Part shown: in pieces, positions 45,833-55,974 of the stretch
How the letters are laid out: each line of letters starts with the position of its first letter
Position numbering within the stretch: position 1 is the first letter of the stretch
Translations under genes and position numbers: made by a program
The notes under the pieces: generated by a model
The model's database searches: none
What the model was told of the DNA's origin: nothing
What the model saw: only the letters and a program-made list of their open reading frames with translations
Assembly: GCA_031769625.1 (NCBI GenBank)
Contig: JAUIMM010000088.1
Location: 6,029,501 to 6,093,500 of the forward strand
DNA length: 64,000 nucleotides
Direction: 5' to 3'
Source: Taudactylus pleione
Taxonomy: Eukaryota > Chordata > Amphibia > Anura > Myobatrachidae

Positions 45833-46275
45833 CCACTTTCAGATCTAAACCCCAGCTTTAACCCGGCTCTGACCCGGGGCACAGAACACGGGTTGAAGCT
45901 GGTTTTTTTTGTACTTACCCCCATTCACATCTGAGTGAGGACCCGAGTTATTCCTGGGTCGTCACCCTTCACACTAGATCCGGGTCTTCCATCTTTCAGT
46001 GGGCGTTTGGAGATTATGTAATCTCCAAGTGCCCACTGTATCCTCCAATCAAGTCCTTTCAGGCATGACCCGGTTCATACCTTTCAGTCATGAGCCGGGG
46101 CACTGACCCGGTTGCAACTCCCAGGAAAAACCCTGGTCGGTTGCAGGGTCACGAACCCGGGACTGTCAACCCGGGTTATTCCTTTCAGACATAAGCAGGA
46201 CCCAGGTCAATGCACGAGCGCACAACCCCCCCCCCCCCAAAAAAAACAGGATTTTGGCTTATGTCTGAAAGGGGG
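45833..46275. mobile_element. Non-autonomous element, CACTTTCAGA/TCTGAAAGGG termini, nested
   Basis: The left end CCACTTTCAGATCTAAACCC pairs with the right end GGCTTATGTCTGAAAGGGGG. Internal copies of CCTTTCAGNCATGACCCGG-like sequence recur (46055, 46083, 46172). It splits GACAGTTA...GGAGCTGATTGG of the host MITE. A C run plus A run sits at 46227-46246. The target duplication is not clear. Confidence 0.65.
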
Positions 46276-46340
46276 AGCTGATTGGTTAGTACTTTATTTC
46301 TCACCATTTTATCTCTCTCCAAGGTTTGATAATTCTCCAC

Positions 46341-46855
46341 CATAGTGCCACAATTACATCATCATTGCCCTACCTCACAATGTACAGAGCCATATTTTGC
46401 AATATTGTAAAGTAGGGGGGCCACAATGACTAAATTCAAGATGTATCACATTATCAAGGCCCCATACCACCAACTTTGGTAAGTGAATGGCTTGCAGAAG
46501 GCTGGCCTTCTCTCTTGGGAGTCAGGTAGAGCACTCAAATTCATCAGTCTCCTGGGCATTCCAGGAAAGTAGACAGGTACGAGTTACCTATAAAAAAAAC
46601 TGCAATATAAAGCACTGTCTGACAAACTACACCATTTATTAACAATACACTCAATCATTAAACATATATACTAATATGTAAAACACATGGCTGGTGTTAA
46701 ACGTTTAGTAAAACAATTATTAAAATAATTTAAATCTTATATGTAATATTCATTGGTCTGTTTGTTTGTTTTTGTTTGTCTGGCTATGCATTCAGACACC
46801 CCTGCAGCAATTGGGATGAAACCAATGCAAGGTGGTCCAGTTGGATCCTGCACAG
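46341..46855. other. Unassigned intergenic DNA
   Basis: AT-rich, with no gene or named repeat recognised. Confidence 0.4.
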
Positions 46856-46859
46856 GTTT

Positions 46860-47745
46860 TAGGGGGTTTAGGGTCCCGGTCAGACCTCCCGTTGGTGTAC
46901 GCTGGGCAGAACTTTAACCCTGGGAGCCTTTTCTGGGTCTTCCTCTAGATGAATTTGGATGAAAACTTCACAGTGGGGTGGCAATTGGTTTGGGATGCCT
47001 AATGGAGTGGTTGGGGTCCCAGTCGGAACCCATGGCGGAGTGCCGGGGGGCAGAAATTTGACCCAGGGAGCCTGTTCTGGGCCTTCCACTGGCTGGATTT
47101 GGATGAAATCTTCACAGAGTGATGACATTGGATCCCAGAAGACATACTAGGGGTTGAGGTCCAAGTCGGACCTCCCGTTGGTGTACGCTGGGCAGAACTT
47201 TAACCCTTCTGGGCCTTCCACTGGATGGATTTCGATGACATCACATAATTTGGACAAAAACTTTTTAGAGTGTTAACATTGGATCCCAGAAGACATACTA
47301 GGGCAGTGATTCCCAACCTTGGTCCTCAAGGCACACTAACAGTCACACAGTGGTTTTAGTGATATCCATGTTTCAGCACAGGTGGTTAAATCAAAATAAC
47401 TGAGGTACTAATTGAGTCACCTGTGCTCAAGTGTGGCTATCCTTAAAACATGGACTATTAGTGTGCCTTGAGGACCATGGTTGGGAACCCCTGCACTAGG
47501 GGGTTGAGGTCCCGGTCAGACCTCCCGTTGGTGTACGCTGGGCATAACTTTGATCCGGGAATCCTGTTCTGGGCCTTCCACCGAATGGATTTGGATGAAA
47601 ACTTCACAGAGGGGTGGCATTTGGTCTTAGATGCCTAATGGAGTGGTTGGGGTCCCAGTCGGACCTCACGGAGGAGTGCGCAGGATAGAACTTTGACCCA
47701 GGCAGCCTGTTCTGGGCCTTCCACTAAAAGGATTTGGACAACATC
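46860..47745. repeat. Tandem array of about 140-bp units, interrupted by a hAT MITE
   Basis: At least six diverged units share GGTCCCGGTCAGACCTCCC, GTTGGTGTACGCTGGGCAGA, TTCTGGGCCTTCCACTGG and GGATTTGGATGAAAACTTCA. The ORFs on both strands are repeat artefacts. A part of the array (ACATAATTTGGACAAAAAC to ACATACTAGGG) is copied again at 48517-48573. Confidence 0.88.
47304..47493. mobile_element. hAT-type fold-back MITE in tandem array
   Basis: The arms CAGTGATTCCCAACCTTGG and CCATGGTTGGGAACCCCTG, together with CTCAAGGCACACTAA against TTAGTGTGCCTTGAG, make a hairpin of 190 bp. The flanks are TACTAGGG and CACTAGGG, an 8-bp duplication with one mismatch. A truncated near-identical copy with the same left flank lies at 48577-48710. 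Confidence 0.9.
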
Positions 47746-48162
47746 ACATAATAAAACTTAATAACTTGAATATTTAAACCAGGGTGATGCCGGATACTTC
47801 AGTCAGTACTGTATATAATAATTCTATTAATGCATATAAACAAAGCAGCAAACAATGTACATTAATTGCAATCTAGTAAATTAAATAATACTCCTTATAA
47901 GTCCAAATCTCCACACAGACAGATATTTATGCTGCTCAGTACTTTGCTTTTACAATACTAGCTCTTAAATCTTAACAGATGCAGTTTATAGCTTGGTTCC
48001 AACTTGGTTAGTAAGCCATCTTATTAACTTAGAATTAGGCACAGAAACAGACAAATCTCAGGTGCACAACTCCAAATTACTGATAATATATAAATGCAAT
48101 AAAATTTTGCAATCAATAGAGGTTTTTAGCATAATCATGGCCAAGGTTATGGGCCTACCTAC
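47746..48162. other. Unassigned AT-rich DNA
   Basis: No gene or named repeat recognised. Confidence 0.4.
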
Positions 48163-48516
48163 CATATCCAGGTAACCTCTTTAGGGTAGGTCCCTAACAT
48201 ACTAGGGTTCAAATCCAGAGCGCACGGCACCCCCAAACTTGCCCGGCTAAGCTGCCCCAGGGCAACGTCATAGTAAGAAAAGTGCAGTGTAAAAGAGATA
48301 GTTAAGAGCAGCCACAGCTGCATATAAAGAATTAAAATAAAAAAGTGAAGTACATGTATAATAAACAAACAGTGAAGGGTTAAATGTGTTATAAAAGAAA
48401 AATGTGTTATATGCGGTGCCCTGTAACAGATCAACCAAAGCAATCCAGGGGGACCCACGCCCCAAAAATGAACCAAAGTTGCACTACAGTATACAGTATA
48501 TAACTTGTAGGACTTA

Positions 48517-48710
48517 CATAATTTGGACAAAAACTTTTTAGAGTGTTAACATTGGATCCCAGAAGACATACTAGGGCAGCGATTCCCAACCTCGTTCCTC
48601 AAGGCACACTAACAGTCACACAGTGGTTTTAGTGATATCCAGGTTTCAGCACAGGTGGTTAAATCAAAATAACTGAGGTACTAATTGAGTCACCTGTGCT
48701 CAAGTGTGGC
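48517..48710. repeat. Recent duplicate of 47245-47438
   Basis: About 194 bp are almost identical to the source, including tandem-array sequence, the target flank ACATACTAGGG and the left two thirds of the hAT fold-back MITE. The few differences I see (CAGCGATT for CAGTGATT, CTCGTTCC for TTGGTCC) indicate a young duplication. Confidence 0.88.
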
Positions 48711-48749
48711 AAAGTAAAAGAGAAAAGTACAGTGGCTGCTCTTAACTAT

Positions 48750-48936
48750 AGGCCCCCATACATCAGAGACTGATTGCAGCAATCGTGCAATTTGCAATCG
48801 ATTGTGTATAAAAATCTTTCCCTTTTTCAATCGATTGTGGCAATTCTGCAATCGATTGAAAAAGGGAAAGATTTTTATACACAATCGATTGCAAATTGCA
48901 CGATTGCTGCAATCAATCTCTGATGTATGGGGGCCT
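48750..48936. mobile_element. Near-perfect palindromic MITE, copy 1
   Basis: The left half GGCCCCCATACATCAG, GCAATCGTGCAATTTGCAAT, CGATTGTGTATAAAAATCTT is mirrored exactly in the right half down to GGGGGCC, with only a short spacer around 48840. TA at both edges suggests a Tc1/mariner-type TA target. The identical peptides on the two strands are a by-product of the palindrome. Confidence 0.9.
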
Positions 48937-49077
48937 TATCTCTTTTACACTGCACTTTTGTTACTATGGCGGTGCCCTGGGGCAGCTTAGCTGGGCTAGT
49001 TTGGGGGTGTCGTGCGCTCTGGATTTGAACCCTAGTATGTTAGGGACCTACCTTAAAGAGGTTACCTGGAAATGGTG

Positions 49078-49808
49078 AGCAAAAAAAAAAATACACCGGC
49101 CGGCCTCTTTAGACCACCAGCATCCCAGTGAGTTTGGGAACCACTGGTGTAGAAGATAGACATGCAATAATACTTTGCTTACAAACAAAATGTATATAAA
49201 TTGTTTGGTTATTTGTTTAAAGTCACACATGGTAGTCTCCCCTCTTTATGGTGCTGATTCTGAGTTGGTCGCAGCTGCAACTTTGTGCTATTACCGAGGC
49301 CGATCGAGGCCGATTCTGATCATACTGAGATGCAGCAGCAGCAGCTCTATTCTGATTTATACGTTAGTCTCTAGTCTGGATGTATGGTAACCTGTATGGG
49401 TTCCAGCTGATAATCAGAAAAGGTCTGCTGTTATTGCCAGGCAGTAAGTGGGGGTGTTGCAAGGCAGTAAAGCAATGTTATTAATGGAATGTGCTATTAG
49501 AGGCATGTATTATTTGAGTACATTATTTTTTTAGCTGTCCAGATATTCCAGAAACAAAAATATGTACCTTGTCTGAGACTAAAACAATGATACCCATCAA
49601 ATTGCCTCTGCTTTGAAGTTTTGGTAACCAGTTTTGCAAGTGCTATTTTCTCTGTGTAATGTAAATTAAAAATTACTTTAAAAAATGACTTTAGAAAAAA
49701 TAGTTGGCACGTATATTTACCCATATATTTACCTGTTGCTCCCACTCATTTCAAAGCCACTTTGTGTAGTCTGTGTCTTCTGCCACATATAGCACATATA
49801 CTGTATAC
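49078..49808. other. Unassigned DNA
   Basis: 49105-49153 contains CCCAGTGAGTTTGGGAACCA, possibly the stranded right end of a hAT fold-back. The remainder is AT-rich with no recognised feature. Confidence 0.4.
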
Positions 49809-49852
49809 CACTAGTCCAGGGGTAGCCAACCTCGGTCCTCGGGAGCTACTAA

Positions 49853-50042
49853 AGGCCCCCATACATCAGCAATTGATTGTAGCAATCGTGCAATTTGCAA
49901 TCGATTGTGTATAAAAATCTTTCCCTTTTTCAATCGATTGTGGCATCTCTGCAATCTGCAATCGATTGAAAAAGAGAAAGATTTTTATACAGAATCGATT
50001 GCAAATTGCACGATGCAATCAATTGCTGATGTATGGGGGCCT
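49853..50042. mobile_element. Near-perfect palindromic MITE, copy 2
   Basis: Same family as 48750-48936 (GGCCCCCATACATCAGCAAT ... ATGTATGGGGGCC), with a few substitutions and a slightly different centre. TA is present at both edges. It is nested in the hAT element. Confidence 0.9.
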
Positions 50043-50152
50043 TAACAGTTCACGTTTTCCAGACCACCTAGCTGGTGCACAGGTGTATTCAGTACTCACT
50101 AACACATTTTAAAAGATCCACAGGTGGAGCTAATTACTACACTTGTGATTCT

Positions 50153-50664
50153 GGGTCTCATTCAGACCCGCTCGCGAGCGCAGGACGCTCGCAAGCGGGT
50201 CGCTGGTACCCAAATGCGCATGCACACGACGGAGGCTGCTCCGTCGTGCGCATGCGCGAGACCCGGCCAGCAACGGGGAAGCCGTCGCTTGGGGTCTCGC
50301 ACCAAAGGGGGCGTGCTGTCAGTGGTGAGTGACAGCACGCCCCCTTTGGTGGGCGTGCCGGGACGTGGCTGCCCAGACGGAGGCATTCCCATGGGATGTC
50401 AGTGGGAGTGATTTTGGCTCTGATAGAGCCAAAATCACTCCAGGGCTTGCAGCAGCAAGACCCTACCGCAGGGTCTCGTCGCAAGCCCGATGGTCATCCA
50501 TCATCATCCCTCATCATGGACGCTCGCATAAACTGTGGGTGGTAACCCACAGCTTTGCAAGCGTCCAGGAGTACGCACCAAAAAAAAAAAAAATGCCCTG
50601 ATTCAGAGCGGGCGCTCGTTCAGAGCGGGCGCTCGTTCAGAGCGTCCGGCTCTGAATCAAGCCC
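50153..50664. mobile_element. MITE, GC-rich group, copy 5 (nested)
   Basis: Termini GGGTCTCATTCAGACCCGC and GGCTCTGAATCAAGCCC with TCT on both sides (50150-50152 and 50665-50667). A GGGCGCTCGTTCAGAGC segment near the right end is duplicated in tandem. Confidence 0.92.
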
Positions 50665-50952
50665 TCTGTTAAGAGACCTGGAAAACATGCACTGTTTGTA
50701 GCTCTCGAGGACCAGGGTTGGCTACCCGTGCGCTAGTCCCGAATGAATTGATCGTCTAAAAAGTGGTTCCATCAACAAAATGGCTAACTTCACTGTGTTG
50801 ACAGGTACCTTTTAATAATAAGATATCAATGGTACTGAGCTTATCAATACAAAAACTCTTTGAAAAAGTCCCCTGTGGAGCGAACATGTTAGTGGGAGGA
50901 CTTTTGCCGTTAAAAAGGCAAAGGAAACGTTAGTTGACCTGTGATATGCCCA

Positions 50953-51252
50953 GATTGTAGCTGCAGGTGGCCTTCCACCCCCAGACAGCACATGGAGGTG
51001 GAATTGCAGCCATGGAAGGCAGCTCTCAAAATGTATCACTTTCCAAGCTTAGTACATCTGTCCCAGTGTGTGGTAATCCGGTTATAGCTGCAAGCAGTCT
51101 CTCTCCTTTATACAGCATACGTAGGTTGAGCTATACTGCAGGAGGCAGCTTTTATTATATATCCAATTTGACTGTAGCTGCAGTCGGTCTCCCTGCCTTA
51201 TACATCTTACAGAGGTCGAGCAATACCGCAGGAGGCAGCTTTCAGTGTGCGC
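50953..51252. repeat. Three tandem units of about 90-120 bp
   Basis: Units begin TGTAGCTGCAGGTGGCC (50957), TATAGCTGCAAGCAGTCTC (51084) and TGTAGCTGCAGTCGGTCTC (51174) and end GAGGCAGCTTT or AAGGCAGCTCT. The last two are closest (TATACTGCAGGAGGCAGC and ATACCGCAGGAGGCAGC). Confidence 0.78.
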
Positions 51253-51579
51253 TATACGGCTAATGCTTATTGCCATTCAAAAATCCTGTGGTGTGAACTG
51301 TGAACCTTACGTGTGTGTTTGTCTACCTAGGAACTGATTGTTATTGTGAACGTATACCATAAGGAGATAAATTGTTATTCAATTCACCTGTGGAACAAGA
51401 AAGATTACCTGTTGATATATCTATTTGAGAAGTGAAAAAGCATATGCCATGTCTCTGGTGATTATACTCCATGCCAGGTTACATTCACAGACGTTGCTTT
51501 GTGTCTACAAATAACTACATACTGTATAGTGGAAGTGTGAACTTACCCTTTTTTGGGATTAGAATTGAATTGAATCCAC
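51253..51579. other. Unassigned DNA
   Basis: No gene or named repeat recognised; possibly part of the same unidentified element as the tandem units to its left. Confidence 0.35.
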
Positions 51580-51582
51580 TAA

Positions 51583-52085
51583 GGGCCTGATTCACTGCAG
51601 ATCGCAACTGCGATCATGGCTGCAAGTACGCACTCAATCTGACTGCGATGATCTGCTAATCCATTGGGATCGCTATGCCGTCGCAGCATTACATGAGGAC
51701 GCCCACCTTACCTTACACATATCCATAATGTTTAGCAAGACTGTGAAACCATCAGTAGCATCGATTACAATCTGAGCCTCACGCACACTTGCACAAGGTC
51801 AGACCTTATTCAGAAATTGCTAACCTCATCGCATGCTGTGAGTACTCAAGCCGTGTATGGCATCACAGTGGATACTTTATACACGCCCCTGCAACGGCGT
51901 ACGAACGCACTGGCACGCCTCCGTCACCACCCACAAATGGTACTTACTGTCATCACTCTGCGATGAGTCTGCTTAGTCTTTGCGATCGCAGTCCCAATCA
52001 CAGTGGCTAGTTACACGTGCGCAGAATGCAACAATTGGCCGATAGTGTGCGTAATCGCAGTTGCGATCCGTAATGAATCAGGCCC
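51583..52085. mobile_element. MITE, GGGCCTGATTCA group, copy 6
   Basis: Termini GGGCCTGATTCACTGCAG and GTAATGAATCAGGCCC; flanks TAA at 51580-51582 and 52086-52088. Confidence 0.9.
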
Positions 52086-52254
52086 TAAGTCAGTGACTTA
52101 CAGTAGATCAATATTGCCCATTCCTCCACAATTTTATACAATTTTTGTAGCTATTTTATATATACCTTTTATTATATTTGAATGCAATCGATTGCTTACT
52201 ATGTGCTACATGTTATTTAGAGTATAATGCAATAAATTTTACTTACTTCACTAT

Positions 52255-53027
52255 GGGCCATATTCAATTTGAGGCGAAAAGTCCGAGGTCGGACTTTTCC
52301 CCATCATCGCCATTTTTTCTGGGATAAACTATCGGGCGCGTGCCCACTTATCCCCGTATTCAATTAGGCTCCGGCAAAAACGGGACCCGGCGGAAATGTA
52401 AGTTTCGAAAAGTCCTGTCTGTTTTGGGGGAAGTCATGCTGCCCCCCCCAAAAGATGTCCAGACATGGGGGATCACTATGGGTACCCCCAATATTGCCTG
52501 CTGAAGGTAATCAGGGTTTCTAAATAGGTGCATAAATGCGGCTTGAGAAGAAGTGGTGAAGAATAGCACTTAGGTTTTTTGGGGGAAAAAACTAGTCCCA
52601 TCAAATTTGGGGTACATGAAAATGGGTGCAAGCATATTTTTAAGTCCCTAAAGTATTTCTGAAACTTCTTCAAAATTGCACCTGCCGCTACCATCCGCAT
52701 TCTAGAAAACACCTGCGCATACTTGGGAACCCCCCCGGGATCGATTTCACTAGTTTAGAAGTTTGTCCCCAAAATGTAAGTACATTTTTTGGGGTGTCAT
52801 GAGGAACTTTTTACAAGGGGTCATTCCAAAGGCTGCAGGCTATTTTTTATTAGTCTACACCCCAAACCCCCAATTCTGCACTTTTTTTCACCAGTTAAAC
52901 AGTGGTGAAAGCTTATCCCCATTTTTAACAAAGACTTTTCGCACCTGCGAAAAGTCTTTGTGATTGAAAATGGGGATAAGTGAAACAGGCGAAAATGACG
53001 TTTTCGCAGGCTAATTGAATATGGCCC
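52255..53027. mobile_element. MITE, ATTCAATT group, copy 3
   Basis: Termini GGGCCATATTCAATTTGAGG and GCTAATTGAATATGGCCC; flanks TAT at 52252-52254 and 53028-53030. An inner hairpin CAAAGACTTTTCGCAC/GCGAAAAGTCTTTG lies at about 52930-52963. Confidence 0.88.
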
Positions 53028-53030
53028 TAT

Positions 53031-53624
53031 ATACAAGTGTGTTGATATTATTTCAGCCAAAGCAGACTGGTTTTTATATTGATAAGTGCAGTACCATTAA
53101 TATCTTATTTTACGATGGTTTGTTTTCCCTTATTGGATAACATTTCTTACTAAGGTGTGAGGCCACAAGCATATTTGGGTGTTTGCCGCTGTTGATAACT
53201 AGTTATATTAGTCAAATTAAAATATATACACATAAAAATTTCTATCAGCGCCTGAACAAGTAGGACAACTCTTTAATGATACTAGTAACTTTTGTTCTTG
53301 AAACTGTCGGCTGTCAGCAATTGAGAGCAAGCAATAAACAACACCGCAATCATTTTATTTTTACAGCATCATGTTTTGTCTTTTGTGTTTATTGTCAGAG
53401 TTTACGCTGCAGGGATTCTCTAATTGATACTCAAAGCCCAAAGTGAGGAAAAAGACGATTTACATTTCTTTTCTAGCAAGCAGATCACCAACAGCTACTG
53501 AAATTGCTGGCTGGCTCTTAACATAAATCACAATTCATCACGTCAACAACAAACTAACAAGTTAACAGACCCTTATCACTTGCACTTTTAGATACCACAC
53601 TGTTTTATGAGCATGTTCTTGTTT

Positions 53625-53629
<5 letters not shown>
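53031..53629. other. Unassigned AT-rich DNA
   Basis: No gene or named repeat recognised before the (TA)n tract. Confidence 0.4.

Positions 53630-53676
<47 letters not shown>
53630..53676. repeat. (TA)n microsatellite, left side of a hAT insertion
   Basis: An uninterrupted TA run abuts the left end of the hAT element. The matching run at 57089-57118 on the other side suggests one original (TA)n tract used as target. Confidence 0.9.
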
Positions 53677-53679
<3 letters not shown>

Positions 53680-54458
53680 GGGTGTGCACCGGCCACTTTT
53701 CGTGTTTTGTGTTTTGGATCTGGATCTTTCTTCGTGTTTTGGATCTGGATTGGTTTTGCCAAAACCACCCTTCCGTGTTTTGGGTTCTGGGTTTTGTGTT
53801 TTGGATCTGTATTTTTTTGAAAAAAAGCATAAAAACAGCTAAAATCACAGAATTTGTAGGTTTTTCTGCTCCTATGCTATTATTAACCTCAATAACCTTA
53901 ATTTCCACTCATTTCCAGTCTATTCTGAACACCTCACACCTCACAATAGTGATTTTATGTCCAAAAGGTTGCACCGAGGTAGCTGGATGACTATGCTAAG
54001 CGACACGAGTGGGCGGCACAAACACGTGACCCATCTAGGCGTGATACTGCAGTGGCAGACAGGATGGCAGTTTGAAAAACTAGGCCCCAAACTGTACATA
54101 ATGCAAAGAAAAAAAAGAGGTGCAAGATGGAATTGTCCTTGGGCCCTCCCACCCACCCTTATGTTGTATAAACAGGACATGCACACTTTAACAAACCAAT
54201 CATTTCAGCGCCAGGGTCTGCCACACAACTGTGGCTGAAATGATTGGTTCGTTTGGGCCCCCACAAAACAAGCTGGCAATTAATGTGTCCCTGCACAAAC
54301 TGGCTCTACGGAGGCAAGATGTCATCCTCATCCTCCTCATCCACCGATTCCTCACCCTCTTCAGTGTGTACATCCTCATCCTCACAGAGTATTAATTCGT
54401 CCCTGCTGGAACCACAGGTCCCTCTGTACGTTCTGGAGGCTGGTCTCCCTGGAAGAGT

Positions 54459-54590
54459 TGATAATTCATTTTATGAACATCATCTTCTCCACATTTTGTG
54501 GAAGCAACCTCCTACGCCTTTCGCTGACAAGGTTCCCGGCTGCACTAAACACTCTTTCGGAGTACACACTGGAGGGGGCCAACTCAGGTA
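54459..54590 (-). pseudogene. hAT transposase C-terminal dimerisation segment
   Basis: The minus strand encodes APSSVYSERVFSAAGNLVSE followed by RRRRLLPQNVEKMMFIK and a stop. This is the hAT C-terminal dimerisation motif (SERVFS..G....RR..L.P..V), which joins transposase subunits. It is separated from the N-terminal part by the minisatellite array. Confidence 0.9.
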
Positions 54591-54694
54591 AAATAGAGCC
54601 AGTTTGTACAGAGACCTCCAAATTGCTTCTTTTTCCTGCCAGTACAGGTACGGACTGTCTGACATGCCTACTTGGATGCTGTCACCGATGTAAT

Positions 54695-55545
54695 CCTTTA
54701 ACAGACAGACGCACGCTTGTCGCTGCTGCTTTAAGGATGCAGGTGCGGCTACAGCCCACACAATTCACAAAGACAGAAAAAAGAAGAATATTTTTATTGT
54801 TTGTGTAGCACACTTTGAGGGTGTCACCACCCTTTAACAGACAGACGCACGCTTGTCGCTGCTGCTTTAAGGATGCAGGTGCGGCTACAGCCCACACAAT
54901 TCACAAAGACAGAAAAAAGAAGAATATTTTTATTGTTTGTGTAGCACACTTTGAGGGTGTCACCACCCTTTAACAGACAGACGCATGCTTGTCGCTGCTG
55001 CTTTGAGGATGCAAGTGCGGCTACATCGCACACAAGTCACAAACACATTAAAAAAATAGTTTTTAATTTTTTGGAGCACTTTGAGAGTTACACCACCCTT
55101 TAACAGACAGACGCACGCTTGTCGCTGCTGCTTTAAGGATGCAGGTGCGGCTACAGCCCACACAATTCACAAAGACAGAAAAAAGAAGAATATTTTTATT
55201 GTTTGTGTAGCACACTTTGAGGGTGTCACCACCCTTTAACAGATAGACGCACGCTTGTCGCTGCTGCTTTGAGGATGCAAATGCGGCTACATCGCACACA
55301 AGTCACAAACACATTAAAAAAATAGTTTTTTATTTTTTGGAGCACTTTGAGAGTTACACCACCCTTTAACAGACAGACGCACGCTTGTCGCTGCTGCTTT
55401 AAGGATGCAGGTGCGGCTACAGCCCACACATTTCACAAAGACCGAAAAAAAAGAACAATATTTTAATTGTTTGTGTAGCACACTTTGAGGGTGTCACCAC
55501 CCTTTAACAGACAGACGCACGCTTGTCGCTGCTGCTTTGAGGATG
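54695..55545. repeat. Minisatellite array 1 in hAT element, 130-138-bp units
   Basis: Seven starts of CCTTTAACAGACAGACGCAC are spaced 130-138 bp apart. Two unit types alternate: A with TTTTTATTGTTTGTGTAGC and B with TTTTTTGGAGCACTTTGAGA, in the order A A B A B A, then a last unit that breaks off into transposase sequence. The repeated minus-strand peptide CVCLLKGG is a by-product. Confidence 0.9.
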
Positions 55546-55878
55546 CTGGTGGAATCTAGACGGGATTTGGAACCGAGGACACACTACCTCCATCAATTGT
55601 CTAAATCCCACTGCACTAATGGCGGATACCGGACGCACGTCTAACACCAACATAGCAGTCAAGGCCTCAGTTATACGTTTTGCTTCAGGATGACTGCTGT
55701 CGTACTTCATCCTCATCGCTAGGGACTGTTGGAGGGTCAATTGTTTAGTAAAAGTAGTGATGTTCCTACTTCCTCTCTGGGATGATGAACAACTCCCAGC
55801 AGCAGCAACAGCACTAGGAGGAAGTGGTTCTTGATCTTTCCCTATTTTATTTTTATCGGAGAAAGTTTGGTCCTCCAT
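55540..55878 (-). pseudogene. hAT transposase N-terminal-side segment
   Basis: From an ATG at 55878 the minus strand encodes an acidic start and a Ser-rich linker, then KRITEALTAMLVLDVRPVSA, VGFRQLMEVVCPRFQIPSR. The latter is the conserved hAT block before the catalytic domain (D..PFS.V...GF..L...L.P.Y..PSR). The BED zinc finger expected upstream is not visible, and the frame runs straight into minisatellite sequence at 55540. Confidence 0.85.
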
Positions 55879-55974
55879 TTATGTTATATTGATATATACG
55901 TGCGGCTAAAGCGCACACAAACACAGAAAATATTTTTTTATTTTTGCTGGAGAGTAGTGCACTTTGTGGGTTAC

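Larger units (their letters stand above)
45370..46340. mobile_element. MITE, ACATTTATCAAAGCTTGGAGAGAGATAAA family, containing two later insertions
   Basis: The left arm GGGGACATTTATCAAAGCTT continues, after the SINE, as GGAGAGAGATA...AAAGTACCAACCAATCAG; the right arm reads CTGATTGGTTAGTACTTTAT...TCTCTCTCCAAGGTTTGATAA. The uninterrupted relative at 57959-58131 shows the expected continuous sequence. Both gaps in this copy are filled by other elements. Confidence 0.82.
48163..49077. repeat. Large inverted repeat (about 150-bp arms) with duplicated cargo
   Basis: The left arm 48163-48318 (CCATATCCAGGTAACCTCTT ... AGTTAAGAGCAGCCAC) is matched in reverse complement by GTGGCTGCTCTTAACT at 48732-48747 plus 48937-49077, ending AAGAGGTTACCTGGAAATGG. 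The right arm is split by a palindromic MITE. Between the arms sits a segment (48517-48710) almost identical to 47245-47438. No transposase is seen. Confidence 0.8.
49817..50730. mobile_element. hAT-type element with two nested MITEs
   Basis: Ends CAGGGGTAGCCAACCTCGG and GGGTTGGCTACCCGTG with subterminal CCTCGGGAGCTAC/GTAGCTCTCGAGG. Flanks CACTAGTC and CGCTAGTC, an 8-bp duplication with one mismatch. The interior is split by MITEs at 49853-50042 and 50153-50664. Confidence 0.88.

Noticed and set aside
46860..47745. CRISPR-like array
   Set aside because: The units are contiguous diverged tandem copies with no unique spacers, and the window is vertebrate.
48690..48990. Identical peptides encoded on both strands as a possible gene pair
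   Set aside because: Direct result of a near-perfect palindromic MITE.
54682..55429. Family of small repeated proteins (CVCLLKGG-type peptides)
   Set aside because: They are translations of minisatellite units in the hAT element and have no independent start or conservation signal.
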